Shown here: piece by piece, positions 1 to 5,350 of the stretch | How the letters are laid out: every line of letters starts with the position of its first letter | Position numbering within the stretch: the stretch's first letter is position 1 | Notes under the pieces: generated by a model | Databases searched by the model: none | The model's input: the letters and a program-made list of their open reading frames with translations, nothing else | Told to the model about the DNA's origin: nothing | Position numbers and translations under genes: made by a program | NCBI GenBank assembly: GCA_005889285.1 | Contig: VBFF01000169.1 | Location: 1-5,350, forward strand | DNA: 5,350 nucleotides | Reading direction: 5' to 3' | Source of the DNA: Chloroflexota bacterium | Lineage (GTDB): Bacteria > Chloroflexota > Dormibacteria > CF-121

Positions 1-752
1 AACGCGGGTACGAGATCAAACAGGTGATCGGCGTCGCCGAGCAGACCGATCCCGTCGACAACAATGCCTACGTCAACATGGCGGCAAGCATGGTCCTGCA
101 GGAGGCGGCGGCGTTCGCCTGCCGCTTGAAGCGGCCCGACGCGGACCGGTGGAACGAGATCGCGCGCGGCATGTACCTGCCGGTCGACACGGATCGGCGG
201 ATCATCCTCAACCATGACCGCTACTCACCTGCGGACAAGGGCGTCGCGGCTTCTACGCCGGAAGCCCTGGCCGGATTGTTCCCCTTCAACTACCCGGTCG
301 AAGGGCCCCTGGAGCGCGGGACGATCGAGTTCTACCTGGAGCGCGCCGGCGAATTCGTCGGCTATCCCATGCTCTCGGCGTTGCTGGGCACCCACGCGGC
401 AAGGCTGGGCGACCGAGCGGGTGCGCTCCACTGGTTCGAGAAGGGCTATGCCGATTTCATCGAAGATCCGTTTACCGAAACCAATGAGTTCAGCCGCAAA
501 CGGTTCCCCGAGAAACCACGCACCGGCCCCTTCATGGCGAACCTGGGTGGATTCTTGATGAGCTGCCTGTACGGCCTCACCGGGCTGCAGCTCAGCTCGG
601 CGGAACCAGCAGAGTGGTTGACGCGTCCTGTCGTGCTCCCGCATGGCTGGGACGCGATCGAGGTCGAGCAGCTATTTGTTCGCGGCCGGCCGGCTCGGCT
701 CGTGGCCCCGCATGGCGCCGCACGGGCCACCCTGGAAATGGAACGCCTCTGA
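1..752 (+). CDS. Glycoside hydrolase family 65 protein, C-terminal part (5' end outside window)
   Basis: The reading frame is already open at the left edge (frame from base 3) and ends at TGA 750-752, so about 249 C-terminal residues are visible; the GTG at 24 is internal, not the start. The segment VDNNAYVNMAA (about 57-89) resembles the conserved stretch of the GH65 (alpha/alpha)6 barrel. A helical repeat-like region follows (YPMLSALLGTHAARLGD, then HWFEKGYADF), then FTETNEF (471-491) and a glycine-rich MANLGGFLMSCLYGLTG (534-584), typical of the barrel end. The last ~45 residues (LPHGWDAIEVEQLFVRGRPARL and on) look like the small C-terminal beta domain. GH65 enzymes act on alpha-glucosides such as trehalose, maltose, kojibiose or glucosyl-galactose, by hydrolysis or phosphorolysis. 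The pattern looks nearer to ATHL1/acid-trehalase-like hydrolases than to the phosphorylases, but the main catalytic residues are mostly off-window, so substrate and mechanism stay open. It is convergent with the polymerase operon. Confidence 0.82.
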   Translation, partial: RGYEIKQVIGVAEQTDPVDNNAYVNMAASMVLQEAAAFACRLKRPDADRWNEIARGMYLPVDTDRRIILNHDRYSPADKGVAASTPEALAGLFPFNYPVEGPLERGTIEFYLERAGEFVGYPMLSALLGTHAARLGDRAGALHWFEKGYADFIEDPFTETNEFSRKRFPEKPRTGPFMANLGGFLMSCLYGLTGLQLSSAEPAEWLTRPVVLPHGWDAIEVEQLFVRGRPARLVAPHGAARATLEMERL

Positions 753-768
753 TCTGGCCCTTGCGCCC

Positions 769-849
769 CTAGCCGCGACGAAGGAGCAGCACAAGAACGA
801 TGGCGCCCACAACTGCCAGAACCACGACGATGGGGAGACCTGCGGACAT
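769..849 (-). CDS. Possible 26-residue single-pass membrane peptide (hypothetical)
   Basis: An ATG at 847-849 opens a 26-codon minus-strand frame ending at TAG 769-771. The peptide is MSAGLP, then a 17-residue run IVVVLAVVGAIVLVLLL, then RRG: a textbook single transmembrane helix with positive charges at the end. It lies in the gap after dnaE2 and is in the same frame as dnaE2; the dnaE2 TGA (874-876) is followed by eight sense codons before this ATG. A GTG at 853-855 could also start it. Against a real gene: no Shine-Dalgarno sequence is evident, it is very short, and its third-position G/C (17 of 26) looks lower than in the neighbours. It could be a small membrane protein, the degraded end of an older reading frame, or chance, since GTT/CTG-rich sequence easily gives hydrophobic codons. 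No function is assigned. Confidence 0.22.
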   Translation of the reverse strand: MSAGLPIVVVLAVVGAIVLVLLLRRG

Positions 850-873
850 GACCACGATGTCGATTGTGACGCA

Positions 874-3800
874 TCAACGGTAGTTTCGCGAGGCCGGGAA
901 GACGTCTTCGTCGGGAAGTGAAGGCGCGGCCTCGACATGGTCGACGAGCACGCTCATTACGCCATCCTGTTTCTGCAAGCGCCCGTCCATGATCAGGATC
1001 GGCTCCAGGTTTGCGACCTGCCGGTACCGCTGGTAGATCGGCGGCCGCAAGATGACGTCGACGTGGCCGAACTCGTCGGCCAGCGTGAAGAACTTGAACT
1101 CCTTGCCGGTCGAGGGGGACTGCCGCGTGATCACCAGCCCGCCGACTCGCACCTTCGCGCCGTCGCGGACGCTCGACCGGATCGTCTTCGAGTCGATCAC
1201 GTGCAGTGCATTGAACTGGGGCCGGTAGAAATGAATGAGGTGGTCGGTGGTCGTCAGCGAGAGTAGCCGGTAGTCGGTCGCGACCCGCTCGCGGTGCGTC
1301 ATCGGCGTCAAGCTCACCGACTCCGACGGCTCGGCCAGCATCGGCGAGTGCTGCCAATCGTCGGCATGCTCGTTGAAGCGCCAGACCGCCTCCCGCCGGT
1401 TCGGCTCCAAGGCATCGAAGGCACCGGCCAGCACCAGGTTCTGCACCTGCGCTTTGGTCAGGCCGTTGCGGGATTGCGTCGTCAGCCGGATGCGGCGGCA
1501 GAATTCCTCGAGCGACCCGACCGGACCCTTGAGCTGGGCCTCCTCGAGGACCTCGAGCGCCTTGTCGCCCACGCCATGCACGTAGTTGAAGCCGAGCCGC
1601 AGCGCACCGCCTTCGACGGTACAGCGCACGTAGCTCTTGTTGATGTCGACCGGCAGGATCTTGACGCCGTGGTGCTTGGCATCCTCCACGAGCACGTGCG
1701 GGTGATAGAAACCCATCGGCTGGTTGTTGAGCAGCCCGGCATAGAGCGCCGGCGCGTGGTGCAGCTTGAGCCAGGCCGTCTCGTAGCAGGTGCGGGCGAA
1801 GGCGGCCGCGTGCGACTTGGTGAAGCCGAACTCGGCGAACGCCGCTAGCTTGGTGAAGATCTCCTCGGCGGCCGCCTGCGGGATCTCGTTCTGCGCGCAG
1901 CCACTGAGAAAGCGTTCGCGGATCGCCGCCATCAAGTCGTGGGAGCGATGGCTGCTCATCGCTCGCCGGAAACGGTCCGCTTCGGCGCTCGAGAAGCTGG
2001 CGCACTCCATCGAGATTTTCAGAATCTGCTCCTGGTAGAGAACGACACCGAGCGTCTCTTCCAGGATTGGCTTCAGGCGCGGATGGATGTACATCACCGG
2101 CTCCCTGCCCTGCTTGCGCCGCAGATACGGATGCACCGCATCGCCCTGGATCGGTCCGGGGCGGATGATGGCGACCTCGACGACCAAATCATTGAACGTT
2201 TCCGGACGCGAGCGCGGCAGTGTCTGCATCTGCGCCCGGCTCTCGATCTGGAAGACCCCAATGGTGTCGGCTTCTTTGCACAGCTCGTAGACCTGCGGAT
2301 CTTTCAAGTCGAGCGCATCGAGGTCGGGGCGGACGCCAGTGTCGGCCTCGATCAGGTCGAGCGCCTCGGCGACCACCGAGAGCATGCGCAGGCCGAGCAT
2401 GTCCATCTTGATCAGCCCCAGTTCCTCGACGTCATCCTTGTTGAACTGCACCACCATGCGGCCCGGCATGGTGGCGCGCTCGACCGGCACGATGTCGATC
2501 AGCGGCTCGCCGGTGACGAGCATGCCGCCGACGTGGATCGAGAGGTGCCGAGGAAAATCGAGGATCTGGGTGGCGAGGTCGAAGAGCTGCTGCCAGGGTT
2601 TCGTGGCGTTGGCCGTCGGATAGCCGGCCGCCTGGGCGATCGTCTCCGGGCTCTCCGGGTGCCAGGCGGAGGCCGACTTCGCCAGGTGGTCGATCGTTTC
2701 CTCCTTGAAGCCGAGCGCCTTTCCCACCTCGCGGATCGCGGAGCGCTGGCGGTAAGTGACGACGTTGCAGACCATCCCGGTCCGCTCCGGTCCGTATTTT
2801 TCGTAGACGTACTGGATGACCTGCTCCCGGTGGGCGGTCGAGAAGTCGATATCGATGTCGGGTGTCGTCGTCATCTCCTCGTGGAGGAAGCGTTCGAAGA
2901 GCAGGTTGTGCTCGATCGGATCGACCCGCGTGATGCCGAGCAGGTAGGCGACGATGCTGTCCGCCGCCGAGCCACGCCCCTGACCCGGGATGCCGCGCGA
3001 CCGGGCAAACCGCATCAGGTCCCAGTTGATGAGGAAGAACTCGGAAAAGCCGGTCTTGTTGATGACGTCGAGCTCTTTCTGCAGGCGGGCCGCGACCTCG
3101 GAGGTGACCGGATGATATTTCTCCCTCACGGCGTCCTGGCACAGCCGGTACAGAAAGGAGTACGGCGTCTCTCCCGTCGGGACCGGGAACCCGGGAAAGC
3201 GCGCGCTCACCAGATCGAAGCTGAAGCGGCAGCGCCCCGCAATTTCGGCGGCATGCGCCAGGCCCTCGTCGGCGACCTGCTGCGAGTAGCGGCTGAAGAC
3301 CTGGCGGAGCTCGGCGCCGGACTTGAGGTAGTGTTCGGCGTTTGGATGCAGGTAAGGCTGTGCCTCGTCGAGCGTGGTGCGATGACGGATCGCGGTGAGG
3401 ACGTCGTGGAGCCGGTGCCGGTCGGGTGTCGCATAGAAGACCTCGTTGGTGATGACCAGCGGCGCGCCGTGGCGCTCGGCCAGGTCCAGCAGCGCCTGGT
3501 TGCGCGAGCGATCGTCCGGCGCCAGGTGATCGTGCAATTCGATGAAGACGCGATCGCAGCCGAAGATCTCCTGGTAGAAGGGCAGCCGCTCTTTGGGATC
3601 GGCCACCAGCGCGATCAGGTGCCCGCTCAGTGACGCCAGCTGGTCCGCCGGCAAGCGCGCCATGCCCTTTGCGTTGGGCATCTGCGCCATGCTGATCACG
3701 CGGCAGAGGCTCGTGTAACCAAGCTTGTCCTCGACGAGCAGCAGCAGCCGGTCCCCCCAGCGGTCGTAATCCACGCGGTCCTTGGGCGGCCTGGTCCCGT

Positions 3801-4017
3801 CGTCGATCGTCAGCTCGGTGCCGATGATCGGCTGGATGCCCGCGCGCTGCGCCGCGCCGAGGAACTTGACCGCCCCGTAGAAGCCGTTGCGGTCGGTGAT
3901 GGCGAGTGCTGGCATCTCCAGGTCGCGGGCACGCGCCACCAACTCGTCCGGATGCGATGCGCCCTCGAGGAAGGAGTAGTTGGAATGGCAGTGCAGCTCG
4001 GCGTAGGCGCTAGTCAT
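874..4017 (-). CDS. dnaE2: Error-prone DNA polymerase III alpha subunit, DnaE2/ImuC
   Basis: Complete 1047-residue C-family DNA polymerase, the usual DnaE2 size and shorter than replicative DnaE1 (~1160-1200), lacking the latter's long tau-binding tail. Domains in order: PHP domain from residue 6 (AELHCHSNYSFLEGAS, GTELTI near 66-71); palm with GRGS (347-350); catalytic PDIDIDF (386-392); IKMDMLGL (536-543), whose Asp539 is the third catalytic acid; fingers with IRPGPIQGD (618-626) and FGFTKSHAAAFA (about 730-741); helix-hairpin-helix near 808-827; and an OB fold near 954-998. No inserted exonuclease is present, so it is not PolC. The family performs mutagenic translesion synthesis in the cytoplasm with ImuB. 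The ATG at 4017 is preferred over the in-frame TTG at 4032 because homology begins just after it, a GAG lies 7 bases upstream, and it overlaps the preceding stop by 8 bases. Stop is TGA 874-876. All three catalytic acids are present, so it should be an active polymerase. Confidence 0.95.
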   Translation of the reverse strand: MTSAYAELHCHSNYSFLEGASHPDELVARARDLEMPALAITDRNGFYGAVKFLGAAQRAGIQPIIGTELTIDDGTRPPKDRVDYDRWGDRLLLLVEDKLGYTSLCRVISMAQMPNAKGMARLPADQLASLSGHLIALVADPKERLPFYQEIFGCDRVFIELHDHLAPDDRSRNQALLDLAERHGAPLVITNEVFYATPDRHRLHDVLTAIRHRTTLDEAQPYLHPNAEHYLKSGAELRQVFSRYSQQVADEGLAHAAEIAGRCRFSFDLVSARFPGFPVPTGETPYSFLYRLCQDAVREKYHPVTSEVAARLQKELDVINKTGFSEFFLINWDLMRFARSRGIPGQGRGSAADSIVAYLLGITRVDPIEHNLLFERFLHEEMTTTPDIDIDFSTAHREQVIQYVYEKYGPERTGMVCNVVTYRQRSAIREVGKALGFKEETIDHLAKSASAWHPESPETIAQAAGYPTANATKPWQQLFDLATQILDFPRHLSIHVGGMLVTGEPLIDIVPVERATMPGRMVVQFNKDDVEELGLIKMDMLGLRMLSVVAEALDLIEADTGVRPDLDALDLKDPQVYELCKEADTIGVFQIESRAQMQTLPRSRPETFNDLVVEVAIIRPGPIQGDAVHPYLRRKQGREPVMYIHPRLKPILEETLGVVLYQEQILKISMECASFSSAEADRFRRAMSSHRSHDLMAAIRERFLSGCAQNEIPQAAAEEIFTKLAAFAEFGFTKSHAAAFARTCYETAWLKLHHAPALYAGLLNNQPMGFYHPHVLVEDAKHHGVKILPVDINKSYVRCTVEGGALRLGFNYVHGVGDKALEVLEEAQLKGPVGSLEEFCRRIRLTTQSRNGLTKAQVQNLVLAGAFDALEPNRREAVWRFNEHADDWQHSPMLAEPSESVSLTPMTHRERVATDYRLLSLTTTDHLIHFYRPQFNALHVIDSKTIRSSVRDGAKVRVGGLVITRQSPSTGKEFKFFTLADEFGHVDVILRPPIYQRYRQVANLEPILIMDGRLQKQDGVMSVLVDHVEAAPSLPDEDVFPASRNYR
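4010..4017 (-). promoter_or_regulatory. 8-base overlap ATGACTAG joining the small gene to dnaE2
   Basis: On the minus strand the bases read ATGACTAG: the dnaE2 ATG at the left and the small gene's TAG stop at the right, in different frames. A GAG lies 7 bases upstream of the ATG. The overlap implies translational coupling of dnaE2 to the small gene and supports ATG 4017 over TTG 4032, which has no visible ribosome binding site. Confidence 0.8.
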
Positions 4018-4264
4018 AGACCCGCTCGACAAACCATTCGGCGCCGACCCGGTCGCAGTAGCACTCCAGCGCGAGGTCGTCGTCGATCAGCAGCCGCCAG
4101 TACTCGCGGGAGACCGGGTTGCGCCACCAATCACAGTCGATCCGCCAACGGTTGAGCACGCGCGTCACCGGCTGCCACCCGGCCGCCGACTCGAGGTGGG
4201 TCGGTACGCCATCCGCATCGACGCGCACCCGGACCGGCCTTGCCGGCGCGAGCAATTCCGTCAT
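4010..4264 (-). CDS. DUF6504-like small protein between imuB and dnaE2
   Basis: An 84-residue protein starting at ATG 4262-4264 and ending at TAG 4010-4012. The N-terminal half (PVRVRVDADGVPTHLES) looks like a short beta-strand pair; the C-terminal half carries a tryptophan/tyrosine-rich core, RWRIDCDWWRNPVSREYWRL, then LALECYCDR and EWFVERVYD. This W..D..WWR.P.SREY pattern is what I recall for DUF6504, a small family found beside Y-family polymerase and dnaE2 genes; the assignment is from memory of the motif. No signal peptide, membrane segment or catalytic motif is visible, so it is probably a small cytoplasmic beta-rich protein. A GTG at 4276 is in frame, but the ATG is preferred because it forms an ATGA overlap with the imuB stop and has GGA 7 bases upstream. 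Its coupling on both sides implies balanced production with both polymerase subunits. Its biochemical role is unknown; a bridging or accessory role in the mutasome is inference. Confidence 0.85.
   Translation of the reverse strand: MTELLAPARPVRVRVDADGVPTHLESAAGWQPVTRVLNRWRIDCDWWRNPVSREYWRLLIDDDLALECYCDRVGAEWFVERVYD
4261..4264 (-). promoter_or_regulatory. ATGA stop/start overlap joining imuB to the small gene
   Basis: On the minus strand the four bases read ATGA: the ATG of the 84-residue gene shares TGA with the imuB stop. A weak Shine-Dalgarno element (GGA, 7 bases before ATG) lies inside the imuB coding end. This arrangement normally gives termination-reinitiation, so it decides the start of the small gene against the in-frame GTG at 4276. 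Confidence 0.85.
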
Positions 4265-5350
4265 GCCGGTTTCCACAGGATCCGGTGATCCGGGAGCGGC
4301 GCGGCATCGCGGCGCACTTCCGCGCGCTGCACTAGCGACGACCCATATTCTTCCTGCAGGCGCGCGATGGCATCGGCGATCGATTCCTTGAAGCCATCGC
4401 GGCGCATCAGCAGCCCCGGCTGGCGGATATAGGCCGCTTCCAGGCGGCCGGCGCGCAGCGTGATCCGTTCCAGCGGCGCGACGATCGACGCGCGCAGCAG
4501 GCGCGGACGGATGCCGTCGAACAGCTCGCCCGCAGTCGTCATCGGGTAGGCAAAGCGCGCCTCGATCGTAAGCGCCGGCGCCGACTCCTGGTCGAGCCTG
4601 ATCCGGATCGCCCTGGTCCCCAGACCTTGAGCGAGCAGCGATGCGCTGACGCGTTCAGCCAGCGCGCGGGCGATGAATTGCAGTGCCTGGGTGTTGTCGA
4701 CCGGTGGCTCGAGGGGCTCGCTTTCCTCGATTCGGACGGCCGGTCTAAAGGGTCGTAACCGGCGCCGGTCATCGCCAACCGCCAGGTCATAGACCTGGAG
4801 GGCTTTCTGGCCGAACTGGCGGCGAAACGCGGGGCGCGAGATCGCCTGCAGACGGCCGATCGTCTTGATGCCCAGCAGCTCGAGGTATTCGCGCAGGTCG
4901 TCATCGACTGGAAGGACATCGATCGGATAGCGTGCGAGAAAGGCTCGCGTCTGCTCGTGCTCGACGATCAGGGGGACCGTGGTTGTCGCGTGAGCCGCCG
5001 CGACCGCACTGACGAACATCGACGATGCCATGCCAATCACCGGCCTGACGCGAATGGCGGCGTCGATGGCACGGCTGATGGCGGCCAGCAATTGCGAACG
5101 GTCGGGCCAGCGCAGAGCCAGGCGGTCGAGACGGAGGAAGGCACAGCCAGGATCCTCACCGGCAGCCACGTCGGGAGTGAAGTGGTGCAGGGTCAGGAGC
5201 AGGGACTGGCGGACCCTGGCTGTGGCCTCCTCGTCGACCGCTTGAAAGATCGCGTCCGGCGCAAACTGTTGAGCCTGGTTGAGGCTCATCCCCTCGACCA
5301 CGCCCTGCGCTCGCGCTTCGGCCGATACCGTGGTCACCGAGGCGCGCTCG
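4261..5350 (-). CDS. imuB: ImuB-like Y-family DNA polymerase homologue (N-terminus outside window)
   Basis: The minus-strand frame is open at the right edge and ends at TGA 4261-4263; 362 whole codons are visible and perhaps 40-50 N-terminal residues are missing. The GTG at 5337 is internal. VSAEARAQGVVEGMSLNQAQ (from about 5328) is the early finger/palm segment typical of ImuB-like proteins, where residues become an A/SxEAR..GV..GM pattern. Next come a palm segment (CAFLRLDRLALRW), the GMASSMFVSAVAA segment (about 5034-4996), a helix-hairpin-helix (LELLGIKTIGRLQAISRPAF, about 4890-4825), and a little-finger region (about 4740-4440). The SxDE motif of active Y-family enzymes and the usual GKFLAK-type lysine are not seen, so this is probably a non-catalytic ImuB rather than DinB. 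ImuB recruits DnaE2 to the beta clamp during translesion synthesis. It is the upstream member of the coupled operon; the promoter lies off-window. A generic 'DNA polymerase Y family protein' label would be the cautious alternative. Confidence 0.87.
   Translation of the reverse strand, partial: ERASVTTVSAEARAQGVVEGMSLNQAQQFAPDAIFQAVDEEATARVRQSLLLTLHHFTPDVAAGEDPGCAFLRLDRLALRWPDRSQLLAAISRAIDAAIRVRPVIGMASSMFVSAVAAAHATTTVPLIVEHEQTRAFLARYPIDVLPVDDDLREYLELLGIKTIGRLQAISRPAFRRQFGQKALQVYDLAVGDDRRRLRPFRPAVRIEESEPLEPPVDNTQALQFIARALAERVSASLLAQGLGTRAIRIRLDQESAPALTIEARFAYPMTTAGELFDGIRPRLLRASIVAPLERITLRAGRLEAAYIRQPGLLMRRDGFKESIADAIARLQEEYGSSLVQRAEVRRDAAPLPDHRILWKPA

Noticed and set aside
845..861. Inverted repeat GACAT-7 bases-ATGTC as a possible terminator
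   Set aside because: Only five base pairs, not GC-rich and no T-tract on either side; expected by chance.
643..938. Open frames on both strands across the convergent gap, one with a His/Asp-rich stretch (NHDDGETCGHDHDVDCD)
   Set aside because: The His/Asp run looked like a metal-binding peptide, but both frames run into the flanking genes in the wrong frame, and no ribosome site or homology supports them.
446..2005. Minus-strand open frame of 519 codons running from inside dnaE2 through the gap into the GH65 gene
   Set aside because: It overlaps two well-supported genes in another frame and its translation is arginine/alanine/proline-rich low-complexity sequence typical of an out-of-frame shadow.
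1939..3633. Plus-strand open frame of 564 codons opposite dnaE2
   Set aside because: It is antisense to a clearly conserved polymerase region, its product is rich in R/D/V/L with no family motif, and long antisense frames are common in high-GC codon-biased genes.
4018..4032. TTG at 4032 as the dnaE2 start, adding five residues
   Set aside because: No Shine-Dalgarno before it, the extra residues (MSSGS) are outside the family homology, and ATG 4017 fits the coupled overlap.
4265..4276. GTG at 4276 as start of the small gene
   Set aside because: It would lengthen the overlap into imuB, while ATG 4264 makes the standard ATGA junction and has a GGA at suitable distance.
1..5350. Search for tRNA, rRNA, CRISPR repeats, insertion sequences or attachment sites
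   Set aside because: No repeated units, terminal inverted repeats, transposase-like protein or cloverleaf-like sequence were seen; nearly all bases are within well-supported coding genes.

Overview
The window is high-GC bacterial DNA (mid-60s % GC by eye, strong G/C bias at third codon positions). It is a densely coded chromosomal stretch with no RNA genes, CRISPR array, insertion sequence or integration signs. The organism cannot be fixed from this window. The DnaE2 type, the separate small DUF6504-like gene and the GH65 enzyme suit Chloroflexota (Thermomicrobia-like), Actinomycetota or similar high-GC phyla, but that is a low-confidence guess.

Layout: (1) positions 1-752, + strand, the C-terminal third or so of a glycoside hydrolase family 65 (trehalase/phosphorylase/ATHL1-like) enzyme whose start lies to the left of the window. 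(2) 753-873, a short gap between two convergent genes. It has no clear terminator, but on the minus strand it holds a tiny ORF predicting a single membrane helix, in frame with the stop of the next gene. (3) 874-4017, minus strand, a complete dnaE2 (imuC) encoding the error-prone C-family DNA polymerase. (4) 4010-4264, minus strand, a complete 84-residue DUF6504-like protein. (5) 4261 to the right edge, minus strand, an ImuB-like Y-family polymerase homologue missing only its N-terminus.

Genes 5, 4 and 3 are transcribed in that order, leftward, as one translationally coupled unit: a 4-base ATGA overlap joins imuB to the small gene, and an 8-base overlap joins the small gene to dnaE2. This is the core of a mutagenic translesion-synthesis cassette (mutasome). 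DnaE2 keeps its catalytic aspartates and would be the active polymerase. The ImuB-like protein has lost recognisable Y-family active-site motifs and would be an adaptor. The small protein between them is the least understood part. The promoter, any LexA box and any ImuA/ImuA' gene would lie beyond position 5350. The GH65 gene is convergent and has no evident functional tie to the cassette.
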